From Brienomyrus brachyistius (lineage: Eukaryota > Chordata > Actinopteri > Osteoglossiformes > Mormyridae), in the NCBI RefSeq assembly GCF_023856365.1, contig NW_026042410.1, positions 62,001 through 126,000 on the forward strand: a stretch of 64,000 nucleotides of DNA. The letters are read 5' to 3'. The notes below the pieces were generated by a model that ran no database searches, was not told where the DNA came from, and saw only the letters and a program-made list of their open reading frames with translations. The translations under genes and the position numbers were made by a program. Shown one piece after another: positions 43,910 to 54,850 of the stretch. The stretch's first letter is position 1; every line of letters begins with the position of its first letter.

Positions 43910-45769
43910 GCTGTATATACTTTGAATATTTTTATGATTAATTTCTTTGTTTATTTAATTTGGCAACAGATCTGCACTTTTAGCAGTATTGCTGTCAATT
44001 TTTGTGAAAGTTGTTACTAAATAAAACAAAAGAAGCAGACTTGTGTAAATCCTATATTGGTCGTGTATTCTTCCTGTAGCGTAGTGACAGCTTTTTGTAC
44101 GGAAGCCGTGAACGGCTGTGCTTGCAAATATATTTTCTTCTGAATAATTAGAAGGATAAGCATATTTTGTCGCCGCCGCGAGATAGTCATGCCATACACA
44201 GCTCTGCTCGTTTTTGTACTGTAACCGTGTTACTTAATTTGCGAATCCATGAATTTAACGTTGACATTAAGTCAACATTGACATTGACAACGTTGACATT
44301 AAGTGTTGCACCTATCTAGTGTTTTACCGTGAAGGGCATGTTATATCTTGTCTCTAAGTCGCACTATGGTCCAGGGGAATGCTATGTCATATTAGAACAT
44401 GTGTCGATGATGTGGCAATATAAATATTTTAGAATACTGTCAGTTTTAGTTTCAGAAATCCATCATTTGAGAAAAAAGGCCAGTCACGACAAATATATAT
44501 GGAATATAACAACAGAGGTTAGCTGTATTTGTTTAAGTGTAAAGATGCACATAGAAACATGCATGAGCTCATCTGAGAATAAACTGAATGCAATGAAGAT
44601 TTGTGACTCCTGCTGGAAAATGCGAATAGTGGCAGGGTCTTCAAGCAGTACATTTGTCTGAGAGTCAGTTAATATTAGGAAAGGCACCGTTTTTTTTTCA
44701 ATGGCGCTAATTATCAAGAAGGAAATGGAGTACCCTAGTACCTGGTTTACGGGCACTGGAAGCTCCAGTATCAGTCAGACTTTCATGTAAGTATATGTGT
44801 GTTTAATGACTTGTGCATGTTTCATCTTTACCAGGGGCAGAGGGGAAACTCAATAAATAGCCTTCTCTCACACTTCCAGGCCTGCAGAACTGAGCATGTC
44901 CCCTGGTTTTGTGCATATGTCTGTAGGCTTTGAGTTTTTCCTATGGGGGCTTCAATTTCCTCCCAGAGTACAAATACGTGCAGATCAGTTGCATTGGGGA
45001 GTCCATACTGTGATGCTGAGTGGGTGTAGGAGGAGATTGAGAGATGAAACTCCGGATGATTTACTCCCTCGGCTAACTAACCAGAACAGGATCGTACCAA
45101 TACCAAAATGATAAGTTTATAAATGTTTTTCACTACCCTGATTCATTCAGTTATTTCTGTTTGTTAATTCCATCCCCCAAGCAAATACATAAATAAACAA
45201 ACAAATATTCAGGGGGAATGTGTCATAGGTGATAGAATCAGTGGATGAATCTAAAGAAAAAAAGTAATGATTTCTTTCTCTCCAAAACACAATGCACAAA
45301 ACTCTTAAGTTAGGTAAGACATTGAAATTTTATGACAGTAGCATGATGCAGAGGAACAACAGAAGGAAAAATCTAACTAAACCTGAGTCAACTAGGACTA
45401 ATTACACTAAATTAAGTGGAACACACAAAATACCTAAAACAACTTAATAAACAAGCAAGAAATATTACATTTGATTAACTATACTGATGCCTGAGGGAAG
45501 TTCTTGTGCATAATGCAGCAAGTATATACAGCTGCAGAGACACTACACATAGTGCAAATAAATTAAAAAGTATACAGTACACACACTGATTCCTGAAAAA
45601 TCTAAATACCATGGAATACTAATGAAATACTGATGATGATGATAATAATAGAAATAATAATGAATTAGTTTAGGGTATTATGCAATTGACATGTACAATT
45701 AAAAAAGAAATTGCACCAGACATTTCCTGTGGCAAAGAAGGGTTGCTTTGTGCCACATTACTCAAGTCA
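43910..45769. other. no gene; possible old SINE remnant at 44880-45040
   Basis: CAATTTCCTCCCAGAGTACAAATACGTGCAG (in halves) and GCATTGGGGAGTCCATACTG resemble a diverged SINE. The 110-codon ORF at 44329-44661 is unrecognised. Confidence 0.3.
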
Positions 45770-45965
45770 ATTCACTTTATTTTGTATAGTACATTTTCAT
45801 AGCCTTACATTGTCTCAAAGCACTTTACTTTGTCCCTGCCCAATTGTCCCAGTGAGCAAGATCTAGCCTGAAAAATTAGAAAGCGACATTGGCAAGGATA
45901 AACTCAGTCATAGTAAGAAACCTTTGGAGGAACCAGAGTGAAAGGGGGAGCCCATCCTCCACAGG
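45770..45965 (+). mobile_element. LINE/SINE-derived 3' remnant
   Basis: TCAATTCACTTTATTTTGTA and AACCTTTGGAGGAACCAGAG...GGGGGAGCCCATCCTCC are a common fish repeat. A second piece lies at 54755-54830. Confidence 0.55.
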
Positions 45966-46350
45966 TCAGAAGTCACGTTAACAAAGTCCTGATTTATATG
46001 GTTTATATGGTTCAATTAGTTAAGTCCGGATGTAAATACAGAATAACTGGCAGCAGGGCACACAGGAAAGACGTAAACAGGCAGGAGGGCAGGCAGGAGG
46101 GTGGCACAGGCAGGACGTAATGGGCAGGAGGGCGGGCAGGCAGGGCAGCACAGGCAGCCAGAACTGTTTTGCCACTGCAGTTTGTTTTACAATTTCATCT
46201 GCATTTGTTCCCCCAAGGTATAACAGCAGCTAATTTATGAACATGCTGCTTTTCAGAAAAGAAGTTTAATTTCCAGGAGCATGACCAGTGCATACATTTA
46301 GTGTTGATGGTTCTTTGTAAAATGGATGTTCTGTACTTTTATTGATCTGT
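45966..46350. other. GGCAGGAG-rich minisatellite and flanks, no gene
   Basis: 46075-46155 consists of variants of GGCAGGAGGGCGGGCAGG. Nothing else recognised. Confidence 0.5.
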
Positions 46351-46399
46351 CCATCCATCCATCCATCCATCCATCCATCCATCCATCCATCCATCCATT
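46351..46399 (+). repeat. (CCAT)n microsatellite
   Basis: About twelve CCAT units, probably grown from a SINE tail. Confidence 0.85.
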
Positions 46400-46493
46400 C
46401 ATCCATTTTCTAACTACTTCTGATGAAGTTCCGGGTTATGAGGTATCCTGAAGCCCAGGCAATATGGGACAAACACACACATGCACACACATA

Positions 46494-46757
46494 GGGTATA
46501 CCTATCCTTATGGGGCCCGCTCATTGACTTCTATTGGATAAATGCTAACGCTAACTATGACAATCTTAACCCCCACCCTGCCCTAACCATAACCATAAGT
46601 AACCAAGCAAAATAAAAGAGGTTTTGCATTTTTAGTTTTTCCACAGCAGTCACAGATTTTTATAAAATAGAGTTTTCCTGGTTTTCAGTTTCGTGGTCCC
46701 CATAAGGGAAAAAAAAAACAGGTATTTATCACGCTATGGGGTAGGATAGGTATACCC
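46494..46757. mobile_element. 264-bp MITE-like element, family unknown
   Basis: Starts GGGTATACCTATCCTTATGG and ends CCATGGGG-like GTAGGATAGGTATACCC; the terminal 14 bp (GGGTATACCTATCC) are an exact inverted repeat. The inside has AACCCCCACCCTGCCCTAACC. No convincing target duplication; it sits between CA repeats. Confidence 0.65.
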
Positions 46758-46899
46758 GCTCGCACACACACACACAGACATGCACACAAATGGATAGATC
46801 ACCACAGTTACTATGGATGTCGATCCTGCAATAATGAGACAGAACTATCATACTTAACAGGATCATATCCCTAGTTCTACATATGCATAATTATATTTA

Positions 46900-47145
46900 A
46901 AAAAGATCCCACGCACCTAGCACATGAGATGTTTGAACTTCTGCCCTCTGGTAAACGTTACCGCAGTATGCATTGCAGAACAACCAGATTTAATAAGAGC
47001 TTCTAACCCCAAAGCCATCAGAATACTAAATGCTAATGAACATACGTTTATGTGAAACCCTACTCTCTCTTACTCTCTGTGCACTTTATTACCACAACTG
47101 GTATTAAGTTTACTTTTTATTTATACAGTATAGTGCAATAATATA
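46900..47145 (+). mobile_element. Rex1-like LINE 3' fragment
   Basis: The frame reads DPTHLAHEMFELLPSGKRYR followed by SMHCRTTRFNKSF and a stop, the Rex1-type C-terminal motif, then a LINE-like 3' UTR (GTGCACTTTATTACCACAAC). Confidence 0.65.
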
Positions 47146-47153
47146 ATCACGAT

Positions 47154-47293
47154 TTGTGTGTGAGTGTGCCCTGTGATGGGCTGCCCCCCATCCTGGATTG
47201 TTCCCTGCCTCGTGCCCATTCCACATTCCGGGATAGGTTCCGGACCACCCGCGACCCAGTAGGATAAGCAGTTTGGAAAATGGATGGATGGAT
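47154..47293 (+). mobile_element. 5'-truncated SINE
   Basis: The 3' part of the CATC-tailed SINE, from GTGTGTGAGTGTGCCCTGTG to GGATGGATGGAT. Confidence 0.85.
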
Positions 47294-47497
47294 ATAACTA
47301 ACATAAGACAGACATTACACCTAACAAACAATAAACACGAAATAAAGGAGTGGATACAAAAAAAATGTAATGCAATGACCAGATTTAACACCTGGATTAT
47401 GTCCCCCCTTAGTCTCCTTTGCTCGAGGCTAAACAGATTCAGCTCAGCTAACCTCTCCTCATTAAACATTCCTCTAAGACCAGGAATCATTCTCCCA
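47294..47497. repeat. mosaic of two local repeats
   Basis: 47294-47388 matches 50080-50170 (ATAACTAACATAAGACAGAC, CAATGACCAGATTTA). 47389-47497 matches the CR1 sequence at 51511-51617 with about one change. The join falls in a short TTTAA/TTAAA microhomology. Confidence 0.8.
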
Positions 47498-48290
47498 GCC
47501 AAGCAAGCCTGAGTCCGGCTTCCACTCCCCCGATCCCCAGCAATGTTAACTTGGAAGGGCGTATTCTGTATGCACAACTGAGACAACCCAGGTGGAGCTT
47601 ATCGGCTGGCAAAATTGCCTTCAGGTATCACCCACCCTAGTGAGAGTCCAAGCTAGGGCCGTTCTCAGAACTCACCCTAAACGAAGTCCTGCTCAAAAGT
47701 TGTAATGACCGCCTGAGGTACCTGTCAGCCTTGCCCGTAATGAGTCAGTGGGTGTAGCCGGGCTGACACGCTTTTGGGCATCCAATTGCTGAGAACTCCC
47801 CTTCGGTTCTGACAAACTGTACGATCACAAGCAGTGACAGCAGAGCCACAGACAAGCTCAACCAACAGAGAGCGAATGGTAAGCACCCAGCACCCGAAGG
47901 GCTCAACTGATCACATCCAAACGACTTCCTGATGGGATTGTGTACGTAACTGGTTTACTGTTGTTAATAGTGGTTGAACTTCTATGCAAGTCCCCTTGTT
48001 GGGGGAGATGGAATGAATGAAAGCATAAGGTGAAATAAAACCTAAAATAAATCAAAAAGGTTAAACGGGAATCAAACCAAATGAATTGTGTTTCTTATTC
48101 AATTGTAAACATCAATTAGTTATGCAACAATAACCTAATTGGATGTTAATGTATTGTGATCAAACTGATTTAGTCTGTGAAGTTGATTCCTGCTTTCAGG
48201 CAAGAACCTGTGTGTCCAATTATGCGTGTTGTATCACCGCAGTTGACCACCAGAGACCCAACTCAGATGTTGTTAACCTACTATGGCGGA
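47498..48290. other. no gene recognised; leads into the minisatellite
   Basis: Contains a 60-bp stretch (AACTTGGAAGGGCGTATTCT) with no family I can name. The bases before 48291 (GTTGACCACCAGAGACC) already resemble the minisatellite monomer. Confidence 0.3.
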
Positions 48291-48990
48291 CCACTAGAGG
48301 TGCAATTTCAATGGAGTGGCACTGCTATGGCTTGCCACTAGAAGCGCAATTTCAAAATTGAGTGGTAGTTCTATGCCTGACCACTAGAAGCGCAATTTCG
48401 AAATGGAGTGGTAGTTCTATGCCTGACCACCGGGGGCGCAATATCGAAATGGAGTTGTAGTTCTATGCCTGACCACTGGAGGCGCGATTTTGAAATGGAG
48501 TGGTAGTTCTATGCCTGACCACTGGAGGCGCAATTTCGAACTGGAGTGGTAGTTCTATGCCTGACCACCGGGGGCGCAATATCGAAATGGAGTGGTACTT
48601 CTATGCCTGACCACCGGGGGCGCAATATCGAAATGGAGTGGTAGTTCTATGCCTGACCACCGGGGGCGCAATATCGAAATGGAGTGGTAGTTCTATGCCT
48701 GACCACTAGAAGCGCGATTTCGAAATGGAGTGGTAGTTCTATGCCTGACCACTAGAGGCGCAATTTCGAACTGGAGTGGTAGTTCTATGCCTGACCACCG
48801 GGGGCGCAATATCGAAATGGAGTGGTAGTTCTATGCCTGACCACCGGGGGCGCAATATCAAAATGGAGTGGTAGTTCTATGCCTGGCCACTAGAGGCGCA
48901 ATATCGAAATTGAGTGGTAGTTCTATGCCTGGCCACTAGAGGCGCAATTTCGAAATGGAGTGGTAGTTCTATGCCTGACCACTAGAGGTA
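48291..48990 (+). repeat. 46-bp minisatellite, about 15 units
   Basis: Units read CCACTAGAGGCGCAATTTCG plus AAATGGAGTGGTAGTTCTAT plus GCCTGA. The first unit is 44 bp and the following fourteen are 46 bp. Two main variants alternate in short blocks: CCACTAGAGGCGC (or AAGCGC, GGAGGCGC) and CCACCGGGGGCGCAATATCG. Confidence 0.95.
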
Positions 48991-50079
48991 ACCAAAGATA
49001 TAGCTAGGCGGTTGCCGACGCTAGATGAGTGACACACACATTTAATGCATGCGCATGCTGCTTGTGGCCTTCTTCTGTGCCTTGCACAGTATAAAACCCC
49101 TTAAAACAATTACTGAAGCGAGACGGCGCACGCGTTACGGCGACAGATTTAAATTGTGAGTGCACTATATCTCGTCGCAAATGGTGCTTAACCACGGCGG
49201 GTCTCAAGCACAGGAGACTCCCAATTTCTAAATGACACACACTTGGCTCACAGCGCAAAGTTGTGTTAAACTTGCTTTGTCTAAAGCAGGCACACACATA
49301 CGAGTATGATCCTGATAGGTAACTAAGCTATCGGTCTTATGTCCAAGCGCAACATAATTTAGGTTAGAACCTCATAACAAGTATTCCCGTTCGCTAATAG
49401 AGAGATCTCTCCCAGGATATATAGAAACGGAGACACTCGTCCGAATTGAACCTGGAAACAAAGCGCTACATCTGAGAATCTCGTCAGACATAGGGTTAAA
49501 GTTTACTGCAGTTTAATACGAAAGAACTACAATGAAATCACCGAAAATAAAACAAAATAATATAACTACTAATAATAGAAATAAAAATAACTATAATAAG
49601 CCCATATGATCCCGCTTAAATGCCTTCAGATTGCCATGAGTGCGACTTTTGCAACCAGTTGACAGTAGCGCTTCTTCACTGCACGTTCGGTCATAAAAAG
49701 TTTAAATTGTGTGCTCAGAATAAGTTTAAACCTTGTGCCTTGTGATTATTAACCAATTTTTATGCTGAATGGTCGGCTCAAACTCAATTGCGAAACACCG
49801 TGAGTCTGTTAATGTGTGACTTAAATGGAACTCATTAATAACCAGTATCACGTAATAACCTGGGTTAGAATAGAAGGCTTGTCCAACGAGCTGCGTCACC
49901 AGGTAATGTAAACGATCGGTAGCGAAGCTCCCCTCACGGCCAATGAGAGAGAGTCTCGCGATATTTCAGGCGAATTTGAGGTTTCAGAGCGTAGATCGCA
50001 CAGGCAGGGATTCTTGTGAGCACTCAATGAACGGAGGCTGAAGTTGTGTAAAAGACATGCATTTATTCCTATAACTAAC
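48991..50079. other. no gene; possible LTR-type promoter
   Basis: CACAGTATAAAACCCC at about 49086 is TATA-like. No coding signal; may belong to a decayed LTR element continuing to about 50900. Confidence 0.25.
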
Positions 50080-50170
50080 ATAAGACAGACATTACACCTA
50101 ACAAACAATAAACACGAAATAACGGAGTGGACACAAACAATGTAATCATGAAAATGCAATGACCAGATTT
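50080..50170. repeat. partner of the left half of the 47.3-kb mosaic
   Basis: ATAACTAACATAAGACAGAC...AATAAACACGAAATAACGGA...GCAATGACCAGATTTA, near identical to 47294-47388 with a few indels. Confidence 0.8.
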
Positions 50171-51050
50171 AAAATGAGTAACCTTAAAAGGGAAAATACT
50201 GTTCTGCAAAGCAAGCAATTTGTGGAAATACTGTCCTAAAGTAATATAGCAGGTGAATAGGAGTTTAGGTTGTTATAAATGAAAGGAAGTTTGTTTACTT
50301 GGTTGCAGAGTGGGGGGGGGGGGGTCTTGGCAGTTGGTTGCGGAGGCTGATGAGCTGATGGGTGATGGCACTCAGGGAGGCGCGGTGTTTGCAGCGGTTG
50401 TTGGAGTGGAGCCCCTCTGATTCCCTCTCCTGGTGAAGCTTGGGCTTGGTTGCAGTTCTCTGTCCAGCTGGGTCTTCACTGATAGGCTTCAGGAGGGCTT
50501 CTTGTGGGCTTCTCTTCTCTTGGGCTGATGTTCTCTGCCTCTCTTCGTGCTGATGGTCTTTTGTTTTCTCCTCCCTTCTGTTTCTCCTCTCCTGGCTTTG
50601 TTCTGAGGTGCCAGGTTTTATAGTGTAAAGTTCGTGAATAGGAGTGACCAGGAATTCGACTCCTGGACCAATGGCTGACCATCCATTTGGCGGGCTTTCG
50701 GAAGGGGGTCTGTATCAGTCCTTTTGAGATTTATGACCAGAGTGATTTCCCTTGTATTGATGATTTTCGTTAGGCTGGTGTAACTTTTGATATATTCACT
50801 TTCGTGGTAACCACTGACCAGATTTGGAAACTGGAGTGATTTTCCATCGGTTTGATACCAAACATGCCATAGCAGCCTAGCGGTTCACACCTCATACCAT
50901 CTGTAATGATTAATTAATGATTACTTATATTATGTCGTTATGTTATATTACTCACACCTTATTTTATGCCTCACAATCTATATAATTGTAAATATACTGT
51001 GTAGCTGCTGGCGCGTTCCAAACTAAATCTCATTGTACTTACAATGTCAA
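50171..51050. other. no gene; G-run and minus-strand TATA-like site
   Basis: A G-run lies at 50312-50325. The minus strand has CACTATAAAACCTGG at about 50630-50616, so a minus-oriented LTR is possible. Confidence 0.25.
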
Positions 51051-51059
51051 TAAAAACAT

Positions 51060-51200
51060 CCATCCATCCATCTAGGCAGGCCAGTGTCGCCTCCATCCTT
51101 CCTGAAGTCAGTGATTCCTTTGTCTTTGTGCTGTTTAGTGCCAAATTGTTTGCTGAACTCCAACCTATCAGTTTCTGGACCTCATCTCTGTAAGCTGACT
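51060..51200 (-). mobile_element. Rex1-like LINE fragment
   Basis: The minus strand reads AYRDEVQKLIGWSSANNLAL then NSTKTKE, the motif following the palm in Rex1-type LINEs, ending near a CCAT run. Confidence 0.6.
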
Positions 51201-51763
51201 CATAAGAACCAAAGAGATTTACAAATGAGAGGAGGCCATTCGGCCCATCAAGCTCCTTTGAGGAGAACTTAGCTAATAGCTCAAAAATCTTATCTAGCTC
51301 TGATTTAAAAGAACCCAGGGTTTTAGCTTGTGTTACAATAACAGGAAGACTATTCCATACTCTAACTACACGCTGTGTACAGAAATGCTTCATCAAATTC
51401 GTTTTAAAATGTTCTCCAGCTAATTTCCACTTATGGCCACGAGTTCTGGTATTTAAACTAACATTGAAATAGCCATTTGGCTGAACAGCATCCAGACCTG
51501 TTAGAATCTTAAACACCTGGATTATGTCCCCCCTTAGTCTCCTTTGCTCGAGGCTAAACAGATTCAGCTCAGCTAACCTCTCCTCATTAGACATTCCTCT
51601 AAGACCAGGAATCATTCTCGTTGCCCTACGTTGCACCTTTTCCAAGGCAGCAATGTCCTTCTTAAGGTATGGTAACCAAACCCGCACACAATATTCTAGG
51701 TGGGGTCTTACCAAGGAATTATATTATCGTAGCATCACTTGCCTTGTCTTAAACTCCACACAC
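51201..51763 (-). mobile_element. CR1-like LINE, 5'-truncated, open frame
   Basis: Open on the minus strand through VRPHLEYCVRVWLPYLKKDI, RRLRGDIIQVFKIL, TRGHKWKLAGEHFKTNL and VRVWNSLPVIVTQAKTLGSF. The 3' end reads GAATGGCCTCCTCTCATTTG then GGTTCTTATG. The frame runs on into the adjacent Rex1-like fragment. Unlike 39249-40235 it keeps the final segment in frame but lacks the palm. Confidence 0.85.
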
Positions 51764-51769
51764 CTAGAG

Positions 51770-52085
51770 ATGCAATGTGCCTTCTCGCGTGGTGTTCCTG
51801 CAGAGGGAGTCTGTGAGTGCTGGAGATTGGGGGAGGGGGCAGTGTGGCTATGTCTGCTCTGTGTTCCTCCAGACGAGCAAAGAAGCTGTTTAGCTCCTTT
51901 GCTAAAAGGGCGTTGCTGTTAACAGTGACGGTGTTGTTGCCTTTGAAGTTTGTAATGTGTTGTATTCCCTGCCACACCCACTGTGGGTTGTTGTATGTGA
52001 AGTAGACCTCTATTTTCTGTTTCTCTGCCTGCCTGGCAACCTTGATGCCCCTATTCAGGTTAGCTCTGGCTGCACTCTGTGTTCT
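51770..52085 (-). mobile_element. LINE segment upstream of the reverse transcriptase
   Basis: The minus strand reads SAARANLNRGIKVARQAEKQ, NNPQWVWQGIQHITNFKGNN and LNSFFARLEEH, the linker between endonuclease and reverse transcriptase in Rex1-type LINEs. The CR1 copy sits between this and 51060-51200, suggesting nesting. Confidence 0.65.
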
Positions 52086-52316
52086 TGACTGCGCTGTCTT
52101 GTCCTGTAGTATTGTATTGTTGCTCTTGTGTTTATCTTGCACTTTCTCCCTCTGTTTGTGCTCCTTTCACTCTGTATAGTTCTATCTTGCCCGCACTTGT
52201 GTCATCTTGTGTTGTTTCTGTTTTTCTTCTTTGTGTTGCACCGTGGTCCAGGAGGAACAATGTTTCCTTTCACTGTGTACTGTGTATATTGCTGAAATAA
52301 CAATAAACCCACTTGA
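52086..52316 (+). mobile_element. LINE 3' UTR
   Basis: Ends GTTTCCTTTCACTGTGTACT and ATTGCTGAAATAACAATAAA, a standard fish LINE 3' end. Confidence 0.55.
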
Positions 52317-52466
52317 CCACCTGCCTCAATTCATCCTGAAGAGTTTTCCAATGTTGTTCAAAGGTCTGTTTGTTTCGAGTGAAGGACACGCCCCTGGACG
52401 TGCTGGATAAGGGGACCACAGATCAGTGTCCTCAGTCCTGCTTCTCCCTTCAAAGCTGAGAGGAAG

Positions 52467-54654
52467 ATGACCCGCCTGCTGCTTCTGGTTTTGGCTTATG
52501 GAGCTCTGCTTATCTCCACAGAGGCCCAGCAAGATTACCACAGTCTCCCTGCACTCACAAGACGGCCATTAAACTCGCAGTCGAAAATGCTCATCAAGGA
52601 ACCCGTCAGCACATGAATTTCTATAACATCCAGGGCCGTCCGAAGGTAACTGCTGAGAAAGTGTTTACAAAAGTGTGAAACTTTCATCATCTGCAAGCTG
52701 AACTAATGAGTATCACATTGATTTTGATGTTTTAATTTCAATGCATATGATGCTTAATGTCTCTTCACAATGAAAGTGATGGTTGTATATCTCAGCCCTG
52801 GTCAATTTTACCTTCTCACAGTTTCTCTCTGAATCTGCTGCAGTCAAGTCTGTGACAGTTTGCCATTTTTTGGGTGATTATTGTTTGTTATATTGCCTTT
52901 AAAACAGTTGTAGGCAATTTTGTATATAACGTGTTTATGTGATTTAGATCAGCAGTGAATACATTGACATTGAGATTCTCTTGAGAGCAACAAAATGTCC
53001 AAAGTCAACTGCAACAGACCATCGGGCTGACTGTATTTTCATGGACAAGAGGGTAAGTAAAGAGTCACTGTGACTGTGAGCATTGGACATATCAGTTAGC
53101 AAATTAATTTAGGTTCATGTTAACTTTTTTGATGCCCTGCGGGGGAAAGTTAGCCAACAATAAAGTAACAAATACATAGGTGGCCTCAAAGAGCCAGTTC
53201 CTTCACCTTATTCTCAAATTTTAGTAGGTTTACAGGCTTAAAGGCTGGATTACCAGGCAGAAGCAAATGCTAATCATCTGAGGGGTGACCTGTAGATTAT
53301 GCTTCGAGCTATGAACCCTAGCTGGCCTTATTTAAAGACCTGTGGGCTGTACTACAAAGCGGGTTTTACATACCCAGAGTTAACTCAATCGAGCCAGGTT
53401 AACTAAAACTCATTGTTGAAATCAGCCTTAAATGGCAGTGTGGTGTTTTGTGGTGAAAGGGCAGGACTTAACTCTTGTTTTAATTAGAAAGCCAGTAATT
53501 AAACCTGGTCAGAGCAGGGTAGATGTGCAGTGTGAATTACCCTTTAAATTTACCTCTTTAAATAGTGAACTACAGGACCACTTAGCTTGATCGGAGGACA
53601 GTATTTTAATACAGAGCAGTGTTCAGTTAAACGGGATTTGTTGTTCATACTTTTAGATGAACTTGCTTTGTATAATATAGCCTTATGGTGACCCTGCTTT
53701 GGAAGCTCTTTCCTCTAAAATTGTTCTGTGTCATTAAACCCTGCACTCCAGCAGCTCTGCCTTAAATCATTAGATATATCTTTACTACACCTTCTCTCAC
53801 TGTATTTATTGCCCACCACTCTTTAAATACTGTTTTTGTGTGTCTGTGTGTTTTTGCAGCCATTCATTAACTGTAGAGTTTGCAGCAGACGGTCTGGTAA
53901 TGATCTTACACATCCATCAAATGACTGTGTACCAAACAAGAAAGTGGATGAAGTAAGTGTAGAGAGTCTTAGCATTATGGAAATGTAACAGGTGTGTGAA
54001 TTGTGTCTAAACATGTGGTTAAACTTTGATTGTGTTTGTACATGCAAAAATTTGATCAGAGTACTGTTTATTAATGACAATGTTACTTTTAATCTGAACA
54101 ACAGTGGCAGCACCAAGGAAAAGCTTGGGGGGGGGGGCTCTAGCTCCTCCTCCAATGACCATAGTACCCCCACAGCACCCCCAAAATATTGGTTTCATTT
54201 TTTCTTTAACTATCTGTAAAATCTGTATATTGTGTAAGACATTTTTGCGGTTTTTACAGCATACTTGTAGTGTATTTTTTCTTCAAAGTACACATAGAGG
54301 CTCTGTGAGCTAGACGTTAGAATTTCATATTTTATCCTATTTTATCCATGCTGTAGCTTATCGTGCTGTGTGCTTCTATACACCATCTACATAAGCTGAA
54401 AAGCTAAAGCACCCGGTCTAAATAATCTCACTCCCCTATAGCACCTGTAGCATTAAGTCACTGGCGCTGCCACTGCTGAATAAACGACTCCAATCTGACT
54501 AAACCGCTTAACTTTTCCTCCCCATGTTACATTTCAGGACAAACGACGTAATATGTGTCCTTCTGATAAACCTCTTCTCAGACCTAAAACTGCCTTGGCT
54601 TCCAAGGACACTAAAGAAGCTGAAGGAGACCGTCTGACTGTTTCTGATGGCTGA
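52467..54654 (+). CDS. small secreted cystatin-fold protein, chemerin (RARRES2)-like, with a one-base frameshift
   Basis: Four exons with GT/AG borders: 52467-52645, 52948-53052, 53860-53952 and 54538-54654. Exons 2-4 are phase 0. The start MTRLLLLVLAYGALL is a signal peptide. Then come DYHSLPALT and, in another frame, TAIKLAVENAHQGTRQHMNF, a cystatin-like first helix. Exon 2 has EYIDIEILLRATKCPKS and DHRADCIF; exon 3 has PFINCRVCSR and SNDCVPNKK; exon 4 has RRNMCPSDK. Corrected length would be about 164 residues, like chemerin, a secreted chemoattractant and adipokine precursor. The Cys spacing (C..C, CxxC, C, C) and FxLxxTxC..C pattern support chemerin; cathelicidin-type or other cystatin relatives remain possible. 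Exon 1 is 179 nt, one short, so the frame breaks near 52555 and hits TGA. Either a pseudogene or a sequencing error. Confidence 0.55.
53053..53859 (+). other. second intron of the chemerin-like gene
   Basis: Around 53338-53420 GGGCTGTACTACAAAGCGGG then ACCCAGAGTTAACTCAATC is a repeat also hinted at near 24490 (TGTTCTATGAAGCGGGG). No coding signal. Confidence 0.4.
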
Positions 54655-54718
54655 TGGTCCTGCAATGTGGACCAGAGGAGGAAACTGGGAGGGAAAATGC
54701 TTTGCTTTATATCATGCC

Positions 54719-54850
54719 CACCCAAAGCCCCCAGTGAGTAAGCCATAGGCGCCGATAGGATGGAAAAACTCCCAAGAAGGAAGAAACCTTGGGAGGGACC
54801 AAACTCAAAGGGGGAGCCCATCCTCCTGGGGCCGGCAAAGTGTAGGTGCA
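54719..54850 (+). mobile_element. LINE-derived remnant in the 3' region of the chemerin-like gene
   Basis: AAAAACTCCCAAGAAGGAAG, AACCTTGGGAGGGACC and GGGGGAGCCCATCCTCCTGG match a common fish LINE tail also at 45770-45965. Confidence 0.55.

Noticed and set aside
48291..48990. CRISPR-like regularly spaced repeats
   Set aside because: The 46-bp units abut without unique spacers and the DNA is vertebrate; it is a minisatellite.
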